The position numbers and the translations under genes are program-made. From Mucilaginibacter glaciei (lineage in GTDB: Bacteria; Bacteroidota; Bacteroidia; Sphingobacteriales; Sphingobacteriaceae): a stretch of 64,000 bases of DNA. The notes under the pieces are model-generated. The model did no database searches and was not told where the DNA came from. It saw only the letters and a list, made by a program, of their open reading frames with translations. The stretch is from contig NZ_JACWMX010000001.1 in the NCBI RefSeq assembly GCF_014773245.1, positions 806,001-870,000 of the forward strand, given 5' to 3'. Of this stretch, positions 9,301 through 17,501 are shown piece after piece (position 1 is the stretch's first letter; every line of letters starts with the position of its first letter).

Positions 9301-9789
9301 CTTCAATTTCTTAAGGTCATAATCGCCGGATATGTTGATGTACAGGATGGGCAAATCGGCTACGTTAATATCCGATATCACCGATTCTTTCAGATTGACG
9401 TCGTTTTGCGGCAGATCCTGCTTGGCTTTATCAACGGCGTCCTTTACATCAATCTTAGCATCCTTGATAGCAATATTTGCCTGGAATTCTGCTGTGATGA
9501 TAGATACATTCTGCACCGAGTTAGAGGTCACCTTTTTTAAACCCTTTAGCGATTTAAGTTGTTTTTCTAACTGGCGTGTTACCAGGTTTTCGACGTTCTG
9601 AGGCGACTGCCCTAAAAACTGCGTGGTAACAAATACCTTAGACTGTGCAATATCCGGGAAGTTCTCTTTAGGTAAGCGGTTATAACTTACCAACCCCAGC
9701 ACCGTGATCAAAAATATGAGCACGTATATAGCCGTCTTATTATCAATAGCCCAACTGGAAGGCCCGAATTCTTTTTTAAGATCTTTCAT
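6370..9789 (-). CDS. RND family efflux pump, inner membrane permease subunit
   Basis: 1139 residues, AcrB/MexB-like. TM1 lies at about residues 17-37. TM4 carries the proton-relay pair in GIVVDDAIVVIEN (two Asp near residue 412), as in the HAE family. TM10 has VVVRNGILLVEF, with Arg where AcrB has Lys. Two large periplasmic porter/docking domains follow TM1 and TM7. The protein is about 90 residues longer than AcrB because of an extra hydrophobic insert after TM6 (residues about 500-575, starting with a His-rich HVEGEHDHP stretch) and a short HFEPHIHFGGDN insert near residue 1070. It is the last gene of the TetR-TolC-adaptor-RND locus, 26 bases after the adaptor gene. Substrates cannot be predicted; hydrophobic drugs, detergents or metabolites are typical. 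Confidence 0.95.
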   Translation of the reverse strand: MKDLKKEFGPSSWAIDNKTAIYVLIFLITVLGLVSYNRLPKENFPDIAQSKVFVTTQFLGQSPQNVENLVTRQLEKQLKSLKGLKKVTSNSVQNVSIITAEFQANIAIKDAKIDVKDAVDKAKQDLPQNDVNLKESVISDINVADLPILYINISGDYDLKKLKEYADVLKDEIEGYKEISKVDEVGALTPEIEINVDLNKMAAAQVSFSDITQAVGSENILSSAGSVKTDGIRRSIDIKQDFKNADEVAAMVIRNPKGQAVYLRDIAEIKDAFLEQESYARLKTPGSDQFKNVITLNVSKRAGENLIEASDKINALIKQKQKTVFPKGLNITVTGDQSDKTRTTLNDLINTIIIGFLLVTVILMFFMGTTNAIFVALSVPLSCFIAFLIMPAIGFTLNMIVLFSFLLALGIVVDDAIVVIENTHRIFQNGKVPIKEAAKMAAGEVFLPVFSGTMTTLAPFVPLAFWNSLIGHFMFFLPITLIITLLASLVVAYIMNPVFAVDFMKPHVEGEHDHPKFDKPTKRALIYLAIATAVGYLINVGVGNFMVLIIVLYLINHFFLLKVIDRFQNNVWPRFQNWYAKWLERAVQRPVTVLLGTMVLFVFAIVLMMVRGKTPEFFPSGDPNFAYVYLTMPIGTDQATTNEVTKKLEQRVAKIVEPDKDIISSIISNVTKGVSDPTDEDQGDYQNKGKITVAFVEFGKRDGKDTKAILKKIRGAVQGVPGAKISVAQENSGPPVQKDISIELIGDNLDSLVKTSARLKNYIDKQNIPGIENLVADVQNDKPEIVFDIDRERANREGITSKTINDALQTAVFGAPAANFRNTKEDDYKIQVRALESQRGNIDELRNMKVTYRDLATGGSIRQVPISAFTDVRYTNTYSNIKRKQQRRVLTLGSSVIKPYNANEVNASILSAINNFKHADDIIIRQGGGQEDQLEAVTFLGTALATSFGLILIILMIQFNSIGKTLIIISEIFFSIIGVLLGVSIFGMTMAIVMTGVGIIALAGVVVRNGILLVEFTDMLIEQGTSLHDAVVEAGHTRMTPVLLTATAAILGLIPLAVGFNIDFVGLFTHFEPHIHFGGDNVAFWGPLAWTMIFGLSFATVITLILVPCMYIIRVNMKNYFFGKKESKEEPKKLETIEA

Positions 9790-9815
9790 ATATAATAGAT
9801 CAATAGATTAATAAA

Positions 9816-10913
9816 TTAATTAGCAGACTGTAAAACTTTGACTTTGTCGCCATCTTCAATGTCTGCCGCGCCTGCTGTAACCAACATTTCGCCGGCTTTT
9901 AAACCCGATAATATTTCTGATTGGCCACCGTAGGTGATACCAACTTTCACATTTTTACGCTTGGCAGTACCGTTATCGTTCACATAAACGTAATCGCCCT
10001 CTTCAGATTTTTGGATTGCCTTAACAGGAATGATGATCGCATTAGCCTTGGTGTAATCGGCAATTTTTAGAATGGCGGTCATGTTCGGGCGTAACGATTT
10101 ACGCTCCGGTAACTTAATCTCTACCGAGAAACTCCGTGAAGTGGGGTCGATAGCCTTTGCAGCGAAGGTGACCTTCGTGGTTAGCGAATCGTTTGCATCA
10201 GGTACTAAAATTTTAACCATGTTACCTGTGCCTACACTGCCTGCGTATGATTCCGGTACATCTGCCTTAACTTTCAGTATATCTGCATTTACTATACGGA
10301 TGCCATTGGTACCCGGTTGTGCCACCTGGCCCAGTTTTAGGTCCATCTGATCGATATTACCGCTGATAGGTGATACGATGCGGTATAAATTGGCCTGCTG
10401 GCGTAAAGCCGCCAAGCCTTTTTTATTGGCTTGCAAAGTGGTTTGCGCCTGCAGGAATTGCACTTCGGTACCAATTTTTTGATCCCAAAGGTTTTTCTGG
10501 CGAGAATACAGGCTTTGGCTTAATTCAACCTGCGCTTCCGACTGGGCAATTTGCTGCTGCAAAACACTGTTATCTAACTGCACCAACACCTGGCCTTTAG
10601 AAACATGCTGGCCCGGTTTAACGTAAATATTGGTAATAGTACCCGGCGATTGCGGGTAAGCTGTTACATTATCCTGCGCATCAATTTTACCTTGTATTTG
10701 TACGTAGTTAACAAAACTGCCTGTTTTAACTTCGGCAACGCCAACTTCTGTAGCCTTTAAAGAATCGGGGCCAACTTCTGCCTGTAGTTTACTCACCTTG
10801 GCATTCAGGGCCGATTGCTCTTTCTGAAGATCGGCAAGCTGTGCCTTTTTATCTTTTGGCTTTGAACATGCTGCTAAAAGCAATAGAGCCGGTATGTATA
10901 TTAATTTTTTCAT
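9816..10913 (-). CDS. RND efflux periplasmic adaptor (membrane fusion) lipoprotein
   Basis: 365 residues. The signal peptide ends in a lipobox (LLLLAAC, Cys16), so the protein should be lipid-anchored in the inner membrane facing the periplasm. After a short coiled segment (about residues 25-50) come the split lipoyl domain (YPQSPGTITNIYVKPGQHVSKGQVLVQLDN, about 85-115, and its second half near 180-210), an alpha-helical hairpin between them, and the C-terminal beta-barrel and membrane-proximal domains. This is the layout of AcrA/MexA. It bridges the RND pump and TolC channel encoded on either side, with gaps of 26 and 27 bases. Confidence 0.95.
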   Translation of the reverse strand: MKKLIYIPALLLLAACSKPKDKKAQLADLQKEQSALNAKVSKLQAEVGPDSLKATEVGVAEVKTGSFVNYVQIQGKIDAQDNVTAYPQSPGTITNIYVKPGQHVSKGQVLVQLDNSVLQQQIAQSEAQVELSQSLYSRQKNLWDQKIGTEVQFLQAQTTLQANKKGLAALRQQANLYRIVSPISGNIDQMDLKLGQVAQPGTNGIRIVNADILKVKADVPESYAGSVGTGNMVKILVPDANDSLTTKVTFAAKAIDPTSRSFSVEIKLPERKSLRPNMTAILKIADYTKANAIIIPVKAIQKSEEGDYVYVNDNGTAKRKNVKVGITYGGQSEILSGLKAGEMLVTAGAADIEDGDKVKVLQSAN

Positions 10914-10940
10914 GTTATATATAGTGGTTTAGTGTTTTGA

Positions 10941-12287
10941 TTATTGAATTTTTCCGTAAGCTCTGTCTAAATCTACCTTGCTTACCAGTGCATCGTATAA
11001 ACTTTGCACGTATTTATTGTCTGCGTCTTCTAATGACGTTTGTGCCTGTGTAACTTCTATGCTCGAGCCGACCCCCTGCTGATACTTGATTTTTGATACC
11101 CGCAGCACTTCGCGCGCCAGTTCCTGGTTGCGTTTTTGGTTGTTAAGCGACTGTAAGCCATTAAAGTACACAATTTTAGCCTGGCTTGCCTGTAAATTAA
11201 GTGCATTCTTCAGGCCGTTTAAGCTATTCTCGTTCTTTTGTACGGTAATAGCATATTGCTTAACCCTGTTGGTGCGCTGGAATCCGCTAAATATGGGCAC
11301 GTTTAACGTTAAGCCAATATAGCTTGATGGGAAACTCGTGCTGTATAATGAGCCGAAACTGTTATTTTGATAGGAGTTGGCATAACTTGCATTGGCACTA
11401 AGCGTTGGTAAAAACTGGCCTTTGATACGTTTAAGATCATACCGGCTTAATTGCAGGTTGGTTTCTGTTAAACCGTACTCTATTCTTCGTCTGTAAAACG
11501 TTGTATCGGTAACAGTTTCAGCAACATCACCATTAATGTTAACATCGCTCAGGTTTTCCTTTAAAATCAGGTTATACTCAATCGGCATTCCGATTTGAAA
11601 TTTTAGCAATTGGTAATTTAAAGCCAGTAAACGGATAGTGTTCTCGCGGGTGGTAACCAGGTTATTGTATTGAACAGCTATCCGGTCAACATCTATTTTT
11701 TCTACAAAGCCCTGTTTGTTTTGGGCGGTGGTTTGGTCAACCTGTTGTTTTAGCTGTGCAATGTTAGCGTCAAGCAATTTGATCTGCTCATTACTTACTA
11801 ATACCTGGTAGTAAGCTTTGGTTACGTTTACCTGCGCATCTATTTTTGAGCGGGTGTAGGCCCGGTTGTAAAGTTCTTTATACGTTTTACGGCCTTGTAA
11901 ACCAACAATGTAGCTCGGGTCAAATAAAAGCTGCGTTGCGCTTACGCCTAAGTTAGATTGGTACTTTACACCAAACTTAACAGGGATGAACGTGCCCGCA
12001 GGTGCACCAAAAAACTCGCCCGGAAGCAAGGTGGTGGGTACTTTCAAGTAATCTTGAAAAGAGGCAGATCCATTAATTTGAGGTAAGCCCTGGCCTATTG
12101 TTTCCTTTACCTTGTAGTCGGCACTCTTTACATCAAGGCCGGCATTGATAACCGAGTCTTTATGTTCAAAGGCATAGTTGATACAGTCTGCTACGCTGAA
12201 GCTGTAGGTTTGACCTGCCGTTGGCGCCTGCGTAAAACCTTTTAGGGCGGCGGTGATGCAGAGCGTGAGGGTTAGTAATCGTTTCAT
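10941..12287 (-). CDS. TolC family outer membrane efflux channel
   Basis: 448 residues with a cleavable signal peptide (ending near AALKGFTQA), followed by two long alpha-helical repeats with the internal duplication typical of TolC/OEP proteins. The conserved N-LPTLSANASY and LTLNVPIFSGFQRTN strand regions (about residues 290-340) mark the beta-barrel part. It supplies the outer membrane exit duct of the tripartite pump. It is the first structural gene, 92 bases downstream of the TetR gene on the same strand. Either read-through from the tetR promoter or a weak promoter in the gap could drive the operon. Confidence 0.95.
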   Translation of the reverse strand: MKRLLTLTLCITAALKGFTQAPTAGQTYSFSVADCINYAFEHKDSVINAGLDVKSADYKVKETIGQGLPQINGSASFQDYLKVPTTLLPGEFFGAPAGTFIPVKFGVKYQSNLGVSATQLLFDPSYIVGLQGRKTYKELYNRAYTRSKIDAQVNVTKAYYQVLVSNEQIKLLDANIAQLKQQVDQTTAQNKQGFVEKIDVDRIAVQYNNLVTTRENTIRLLALNYQLLKFQIGMPIEYNLILKENLSDVNINGDVAETVTDTTFYRRRIEYGLTETNLQLSRYDLKRIKGQFLPTLSANASYANSYQNNSFGSLYSTSFPSSYIGLTLNVPIFSGFQRTNRVKQYAITVQKNENSLNGLKNALNLQASQAKIVYFNGLQSLNNQKRNQELAREVLRVSKIKYQQGVGSSIEVTQAQTSLEDADNKYVQSLYDALVSKVDLDRAYGKIQ

Positions 12288-12379
12288 TTTTTGAATAGTA
12301 TATATGATAGGTTGTATGTTTTCTGTTTTATTGCTGCAAAGAAATATGATCGGGTGACAACCGTATGTCAGTAGTGCTG

Positions 12380-12997
12380 TTAATTATTGTTGATATTATT
12401 ATACTCGTTTAGTAGTTTATGGCCTTTTATGGTACAAATGCCATAATTAAAATGCTCCAGCATCTGATATTGAACTGTCCATGTGTTAAACTGGCCGATG
12501 GGAAAAATGCTTTGATTAAAGCCCATTTCTACCTGGCTAACCCGCATTTTTGCCAGGATCTTTACATCAATCTCATTGCGGATAAAGCCCTGCTCTTTTC
12601 CTTTAATAAGTAACTCCTCTAAGGTTGTGACCAGGAAATCCGCCTTAAACGTTTGAAATATTTGCCAGGCTTCCGGGTGATACTTCTGCATATCATGTAC
12701 CACGATAGGGTTAATGCGGGAAAAGATCTCTTCAGAACATTTCATCATGTTGATCATCTCTTCTATCACATTTGTAGAATCATTGATGATGGTGATGATC
12801 TGGCATTCATCCTCTTTAATCTTTTTATTACAAAGCGCAATAACCAACTCATTTTTGTCGCTAAAAAAATGGTAAATGGTTTTTTTTGACATGCCTAAAT
12901 GTTTGGCAATATCGTCCATCGTTACGCTTTTGATCCCAGCTTGTAAAAACAGCTCTTCAGCGCCCTGGATTACCCTTTCTATTTGACCGTTTGACAT
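12380..12997 (-). CDS. TetR family regulator of the adjacent RND efflux operon
   Basis: 205 residues. The N-terminal helix-turn-helix is ERVIQGAEELFLQAGIKS followed by VTMDDIAKHLGMSKKTIYHFFSDKNEL (about residues 23-50), a canonical TetR pattern. The C-terminal domain is helical and should sense a ligand. It heads the efflux gene cluster on the same strand, the usual position for the local repressor in Bacteroidota. Its own promoter element (TAGTTTTG) lies 7 bases before the ATG, and an inverted repeat TGGAAAC-N16-GTTTCCA sits directly upstream of that element, which suggests autoregulation. Confidence 0.9.
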   Translation of the reverse strand: MSNGQIERVIQGAEELFLQAGIKSVTMDDIAKHLGMSKKTIYHFFSDKNELVIALCNKKIKEDECQIITIINDSTNVIEEMINMMKCSEEIFSRINPIVVHDMQKYHPEAWQIFQTFKADFLVTTLEELLIKGKEQGFIRNEIDVKILAKMRVSQVEMGFNQSIFPIGQFNTWTVQYQMLEHFNYGICTIKGHKLLNEYNNINNN

Positions 12998-13004
12998 TAT
13001 AAGT

Positions 13005-13012
13005 CAAAACTA
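13005..13012 (-). promoter_or_regulatory. -7 promoter element TAGTTTTG for the efflux TetR gene
   Basis: Perfect TAnnTTTG match on the minus strand with only 7 bases to the start codon, so the transcript would have little or no leader. The TetR palindrome candidate abuts it. Confidence 0.6.
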
Positions 13013-13042
13013 TGGAAACATTTTAAGATTTCAAAGTTTCCA
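13013..13042. promoter_or_regulatory. Candidate TetR operator, inverted repeat TGGAAAC-N16-GTTTCCA
   Basis: Two perfect 7-bp arms (13013-13019 and 13036-13042) separated by 16 bases. The near arm touches the -7 element of the tetR gene, so a dimer bound here would block RNA polymerase. Its role as operator is inferred from position and symmetry. Confidence 0.5.
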
Positions 13043-13114
13043 CTGCAAATTACAAGGTAATGACAATGTTATTATTTCGCCTAATACAATACTAATAATA
13101 GATTTAATATTTAC

Positions 13115-13140
13115 TTCTTTGCGCCTTAGCGCCTTTGCGC
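13115..13140. repeat. Short GCGCC-type tandem repeat (TTTGCGCC/TTAGCGCC units)
   Basis: Three consecutive units of about 8 bases, TTTGCGCC, TTAGCGCC and TTTGCGCG, lie between tetR and purB. Similar 'CTTTGCGnCTTAGCG' strings recur in intergenic DNA of many Bacteroidota. They are not part of either gene. Confidence 0.5.
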
Positions 13141-13163
13141 GCATTCCTAATTAAGCAAATCAC

Positions 13164-13171
13164 TATCTTTG
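13164..13171 (+). promoter_or_regulatory. -7 promoter element TATCTTTG for purB
   Basis: Perfect TAnnTTTG match with 15 bases to the ATG at 13187. It rules out the TTG at 13169, which lies inside the element, as the start codon. Confidence 0.65.
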
Positions 13172-13186
13172 CAAAAACTCTTATAC

Positions 13187-14530
13187 ATGGAATTAAATTC
13201 CCTTACCGCTATATCACCTATCGACGGCCGCTACCGTAATAACACTAAAGAACTTGCAGCCTATTTTTCAGAATTTGCCCTGATAAAATACCGCGTGTTT
13301 GTAGAGATAGAATACTTTATTGCACTTTGCGAGCACCCTTTACCGCAGCTGCAAAGTTTTGACTCCACGTTAACAGATAAGTTACGCGCTATTTATCAAA
13401 ACTTTAGCGAGCAGGATGCCACGGCTATTAAAGAGATAGAAAAGACCACCAACCACGATGTAAAAGCGGTTGAGTACTTTATCAAAGCCGAATTTGACAA
13501 ATTGGGCCTGCAAGAATTTAAGGAATTTATCCACTTCGGGCTTACATCGCAGGATATTAATAATACCGCTATCCCCTACTCATTTAAGGCCGCTATTCAT
13601 GATGTTTACATCCCAACCCTGCACAGCCTGATAGATATTTTAAGGCATTACGCCGCAGAATGGGCGCACATACCAATGTTAGCGCATACCCACGGGCAAC
13701 CGGCATCGCCAACCCGTTTAGGTAAAGAGATTGAGGTGTTTGTGGAACGGTTGATCAATCAGCTTCATTTATTACGCGATGTGCCTTACTCTGCCAAGTT
13801 TGGCGGCGCTACGGGCAACTTTAACGCGCATAAAGTAGCTTACCCGGCAATCGATTGGAAAGCCTTTGGTAACCGCTTTGTAAATGAAACATTGGGTTTA
13901 TACCGCTCGCAGTTTACTACGCAGATTGAGCATTACGACAACTTTGCGGCCCAATGCGATGCTTTGAAACGCATTAATAATATTATTATCGACCTGGACA
14001 GGGATATCTGGACATACATCTCCATGAACTTTTTTAAGCAAAAGATTAAGGCAGGCGAGGTTGGATCATCGGCTATGCCACATAAAGTTAACCCGATAGA
14101 TTTTGAGAACAGCGAAGGTAACCTGGGTATGGCCAATGCGATGTTTGAGCATTTGGCGGCAAAACTGCCAATATCCCGTTTACAACGCGACCTAACAGAC
14201 AGCACCGTACTGCGTAATATCGGCGTACCGGTAGCACATACGTTGATTGCCTTTAAATCGACGATTAAAGGTTTGAATAAATTATTGCTAAACGAAACCG
14301 CTATCAACGCGAGTTTGGAAGCCAACTGGGCTGTAGTGGCCGAGGCTATCCAAACCATCCTGCGCCGCGAAGGCTATCCAAATCCGTATGAGGCGTTAAA
14401 AGAGCTTACACGCACTAACACGCAGGTAAACGCCCAAACCATAGCAGATTTTGTGGATACGCTGGCGATAAGTGACAGCGTTAAGGCAGAGTTGAAAGCA
14501 ATAACGCCACAGAATTATACGGGAATTTAG
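13187..14530 (+). CDS. purB: Adenylosuccinate lyase
   Basis: 447 residues from the ATG at 13187, starting MELNSLTAISPIDGRY, the classic PurB N-terminus of the longer (E. coli-like) subgroup. It catalyses two steps: SAICAR to AICAR in purine synthesis, and adenylosuccinate to AMP, releasing fumarate. The fumarase/aspartase superfamily signature GSSAMPHKVNPIDFEN carries the catalytic serine loop, and the substrate-binding THGQPASPT motif is present. The upstream in-frame TTG at 13169 lies within the promoter element and is rejected as a start. It is monocistronic: the next gene is 229 bases away, beyond a REP-like inverted repeat. Confidence 0.97.
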   Translation: MELNSLTAISPIDGRYRNNTKELAAYFSEFALIKYRVFVEIEYFIALCEHPLPQLQSFDSTLTDKLRAIYQNFSEQDATAIKEIEKTTNHDVKAVEYFIKAEFDKLGLQEFKEFIHFGLTSQDINNTAIPYSFKAAIHDVYIPTLHSLIDILRHYAAEWAHIPMLAHTHGQPASPTRLGKEIEVFVERLINQLHLLRDVPYSAKFGGATGNFNAHKVAYPAIDWKAFGNRFVNETLGLYRSQFTTQIEHYDNFAAQCDALKRINNIIIDLDRDIWTYISMNFFKQKIKAGEVGSSAMPHKVNPIDFENSEGNLGMANAMFEHLAAKLPISRLQRDLTDSTVLRNIGVPVAHTLIAFKSTIKGLNKLLLNETAINASLEANWAVVAEAIQTILRREGYPNPYEALKELTRTNTQVNAQTIADFVDTLAISDSVKAELKAITPQNYTGI

Positions 14531-14548
14531 GCGATGTCCTTCCAACGC

Positions 14549-14633
14549 GTCATTGCGAGGAACGAAGCAATCCCCCATGTAAAAGTCGTAGATAAGCATA
14601 TCGGGGATTGCTTCACTATCGTTCGCAAAGACG
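14549..14633. repeat. REP-like imperfect inverted repeat (copy 1)
   Basis: The left arm carries GTCATTGCGAGGAACGAAGC and continues AATCCCC; the right arm starting at 14603 is its near-complement (GGGGATTGCTTC, then a diverged TCGTTCGCAAAGAC). The arms are separated by about 27 bases. A second, better-conserved copy lies at 48788-48870. It sits just past the purB stop and could fold into an RNA hairpin. Confidence 0.7.
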
Positions 14634-14728
14634 GGCTTTTTGCACATCTGGAATCTGCACATCTACCCCCCCTCTGTCAATTTGGAGTAAAACTAAATAA
14701 GGATTACACTAACAACCAAAAACCTGAT

Positions 14729-14736
14729 TACATTTG
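14729..14736 (+). promoter_or_regulatory. -7 promoter element TACATTTG for the NifU-domain gene
   Basis: Perfect TAnnTTTG match with 23 bases to the ATG at 14760. The same octamer precedes rnpB. Confidence 0.55.
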
Positions 14737-14759
14737 CCAATCTATTAAATTGTACATCC

Positions 14760-15311
14760 ATGAATATCAGCGTATATACCGAATCTACCCCGAACCCAGC
14801 CACAATGAAGTTTATTGTAAACAAATTGTTGATCAACGGCAGCGTAGATTATGCAACCCGTGAAAGTGCCGAGGCCTCTCCTTTTGCAAAAGAATTATAT
14901 AAATTTTCATTTGTTAACGGCGTGTTCTTCGCCAGTAACTTTGTAACGGTTACTAAAACCGAAGGCAGTGACTGGGCAGATGTGGAGCCTATTGTTAAGG
15001 AGTTTGTTAAAGGTGCCGTTGAGTCTGAGTTAAAGGTTCAGGCAGTTGATCAGGCTACCGACGTTGACTTTGAAGGTACCGAAACCGAGATCAAAATCCA
15101 GCAGATCTTGAACGACTACGTTCGCCCGGCTGTTGAGCAGGATGGCGGTGCGATCACCTATCGTTCTTTTGATGCAGGTGTGGTAACTGTCGAACTTCGC
15201 GGCTCATGTAGCGGTTGCCCTTCATCAACCGTCACTTTAAAATCCGGCATCGAAAACTTGTTAAAACGTATGGTGCCCGAAGTTACCGAAGTGGTATCTG
15301 AAGCTTTATAA
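14760..15311 (+). CDS. NifU/Nfu-type iron-sulfur cluster carrier protein
   Basis: 183 residues. The N-terminal Nfu domain begins with YTESTPNPATMKF, the conserved start of Nfu proteins of mitochondria and Bacteroidota. The C-terminal NifU domain has RPAVEQDGGAITY and the cluster-binding CSGC motif (Cys150 and Cys153). The protein should accept a [4Fe-4S] cluster from the assembly machinery and pass it to target enzymes in the cytoplasm; in this window MtaB and QueE are examples of clients in principle. It has its own promoter and terminator and so is a single-gene unit. Confidence 0.93.
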   Translation: MNISVYTESTPNPATMKFIVNKLLINGSVDYATRESAEASPFAKELYKFSFVNGVFFASNFVTVTKTEGSDWADVEPIVKEFVKGAVESELKVQAVDQATDVDFEGTETEIKIQQILNDYVRPAVEQDGGAITYRSFDAGVVTVELRGSCSGCPSSTVTLKSGIENLLKRMVPEVTEVVSEAL

Positions 15312-15336
15312 CATCGGGTTCATACTGAAAAAGATT

Positions 15337-15370
15337 GAAGCCCCGGTTGATCATCAACCGGGGCTTCTTT
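15337..15370 (+). terminator. Intrinsic terminator of the NifU-domain gene
   Basis: Perfect 14-bp GC-rich stem (15337-15350 with 15354-15367) around a TCA loop, followed by TTT. It lies 25 bases after the stop codon. Confidence 0.9.
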
Positions 15371-15464
15371 ATGCTTAAAATCAAGACTAAATAGTTCCCT
15401 TTTTTGAGTTATTTTTAAATAATTCTTGAAGAAATTAGAGATTTTTAGAGGTAAAATCAGTCTT

Positions 15465-16256
15465 TTAGTTGAAATATTTCGCAATGTAATCCAGCATCTC
15501 GGCAGTTATGTTTCCATTGGTAGCTAATAATTCGCGGGTGTTGATCACCTCATTACCACCGCTAAAATTTACTACATGCCCGCCGGCCTGTTTAACAATT
15601 ACAATGCCCGCAGCTATATCCCAGGCGTTTAGATTATACTCGTAAAAACTTTCAAATCGGCCACAGGCGGTATATGCTAAATCGACAGCTGCCGATCCTA
15701 TCCGCCTGATGCCGTGGCAGTTGCGCATCAGTTCGGCAAACATTTTTAGGTAGGCATCTTGTTTGGTAAAATCATAATATGGAAAACCTGTAGCCAATAG
15801 ACTCTGCGCTACGGTGGGGATCTTGCTTACTTTGATCTCTTTACCGTTTAAATATGCCGGGGCGCCTTTATGGGCGTAAAAGCATTCATCCTGATTAACC
15901 TCATATACAACGCCTAACACCAGCTCATCATAGTCCTGTAGGGCAATACTTACAGAGAAAGTAGGCAGCCCATGGATGAAGTTTGTGGTACCATCCAACG
16001 GGTCAATGATCCAGTTGTAGCGCTCACCCGCCCGGTTTTGGGTTTTCTCCTCTGTAATAAATCCAGCCTCGGGCAGGATCAACTCCAATCCCTTAACTAT
16101 CAGTTCTTCAGCGGTTTTATCAACATAAGATACCAGGTCGTTAAGGCCTTTGTATTCTATCTTGTCCGGATCGAAGGTTTTTCGTTCCTGGCGAATAAAT
16201 TGCCCCGCTTCTTTAGAAACGTCAATTACCTGGGTAATGATCTGGTTAAGTTGCAT
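15465..16256 (-). CDS. suhB: Inositol monophosphatase family phosphatase
   Basis: 263 residues. The metal-binding motifs of the family are in order: FITEEKT (Glu), then WIIDPLDGTTNFIHGLPTFSVSIAL (the DPLDGT core), then AWDIAAGIVIVKQAGG near the C-terminus. The enzyme removes phosphate from myo-inositol-1-phosphate or related sugar/nucleotide phosphates, using Mg2+ and inhibited by Li+. In many bacteria the in vivo role of SuhB is RNA-related rather than metabolic, so the substrate is uncertain. It is the last gene of an mtaB-lgt-suhB run, 40 bases after lgt. Confidence 0.92.
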   Translation of the reverse strand: MQLNQIITQVIDVSKEAGQFIRQERKTFDPDKIEYKGLNDLVSYVDKTAEELIVKGLELILPEAGFITEEKTQNRAGERYNWIIDPLDGTTNFIHGLPTFSVSIALQDYDELVLGVVYEVNQDECFYAHKGAPAYLNGKEIKVSKIPTVAQSLLATGFPYYDFTKQDAYLKMFAELMRNCHGIRRIGSAAVDLAYTACGRFESFYEYNLNAWDIAAGIVIVKQAGGHVVNFSGGNEVINTRELLATNGNITAEMLDYIAKYFN

Positions 16257-16296
16257 CCTGATGTTGTCTTAATGTTACTTTACGATAACAGTTGCG

Positions 16297-17472
16297 TTAG
16301 GCATTCCTTAGAGGCGCTTTCTTAAACTTGTTTTGGCCTGTAATTATCAACGCAATACCGCCAAGAACCATAATTAATGAGATCATTTCTGCCTGGGTAA
16401 ATGATGGTAAGCCGGCAACATGATATCGGGTGTTAACGCGGATTAATTCGATGAAAAAACGTTCGATACCATTCAATATCATATAGATACCGAACAACAC
16501 GCCTGGTGCTTTCACCTTATGACGAATACTCCAGATTAATGCAAACAACAATAAACAAACTACTGATTCATAGAAAGATGTAGGATAAACCGGGAGCTTT
16601 AATTCATTACAGAATTTACCAACACAGTTTGGGATCAGGTTACCCGGATCCTGCTCGTTTACGTTATGTGGGAAACGGAAACTCCACATCCAGTCAGGAG
16701 CCCAGCTTAACCAATTTGGTTTAGGCGAAAGGCTTGGTATCCCCCAATCGCCATCGCCAGACATTTGGCAGCCTACCCTGCCCAAGGCATAAGCCAGCAT
16801 CATACCCGCAGCGCCGATATCCAGCATATCTAACGGTTTTACACCATGCTTGTTAGCTATATATAAAACTGCTGCACCACCACATATTAAACCACCGTAA
16901 AAGGTTAAACCGCTAAAGCCTATTAACATCCCTACCGGGTCGCGCATAAACTCGTCCCAGTTCTCTAACCCGTTAAATAACTTGGCACCTGCAAAACCCC
17001 AAACCGCTGCCCAAAGCAAAATGCTGCTCATCAGCTCATAAGGGTGTACTTTAATAACTTTTGTTTCGGGTTTGGGCAGTTGCTGTTTTTTAGCCTCATA
17101 ATAAGCCCAGTAGGCAAATCCTGCGGCAAATAATATTCCGCCAACCCAGCTGCCGCGTAACGACAAAAGAAACGATTGCGGATCGTTGATCAGCATGGAA
17201 TAATGCATGGCTGCGTCAACCAGTTTGTAGCCTAAAATGAAGCCGAATATTCCGTTACCAACCAAATCGCCTACGGAAGCGGGAGCACCAACCACAATTG
17301 TTTTATCAAATGTATGAATGTATCCTAACGCCTCTTTACGTTTAAATTCCTCGGTAAAGGCCCAGTAAGCAGCTATAAATGCAAAGGCTACAAAAAAGCC
17401 GAAGGTTTGGATAGGCAAAGGGATATTGATACCAAAAAGGTAATTGATAAGCGAGGATAGGGTTGGAAACAT
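16297..17472 (-). CDS. lgt: Prolipoprotein diacylglyceryl transferase
   Basis: 391 residues with about seven membrane spans. The signature [18 protein letters not shown] matches the Lgt motif GR-x-GC-x-x-x-GD, and the C-terminal FYES...[17 protein letters not shown] region contains the conserved Glu and Arg residues. Lgt transfers diacylglycerol from phosphatidylglycerol to the lipobox cysteine of prolipoproteins; several such substrates are encoded in this window. It is about 100 residues longer than E. coli Lgt, owing to inserted loops, which is usual in Bacteroidota. It lies 29 bases after mtaB and 40 bases before suhB on the same strand. Confidence 0.95.
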   Translation of the reverse strand: MFPTLSSLINYLFGINIPLPIQTFGFFVAFAFIAAYWAFTEEFKRKEALGYIHTFDKTIVVGAPASVGDLVGNGIFGFILGYKLVDAAMHYSMLINDPQSFLLSLRGSWVGGILFAAGFAYWAYYEAKKQQLPKPETKVIKVHPYELMSSILLWAAVWGFAGAKLFNGLENWDEFMRDPVGMLIGFSGLTFYGGLICGGAAVLYIANKHGVKPLDMLDIGAAGMMLAYALGRVGCQMSGDGDWGIPSLSPKPNWLSWAPDWMWSFRFPHNVNEQDPGNLIPNCVGKFCNELKLPVYPTSFYESVVCLLLFALIWSIRHKVKAPGVLFGIYMILNGIERFFIELIRVNTRYHVAGLPSFTQAEMISLIMVLGGIALIITGQNKFKKAPLRNA

Positions 17473-17501
17473 AAGCAGATATTTGTGAGGCGAATATAGC
17501 T

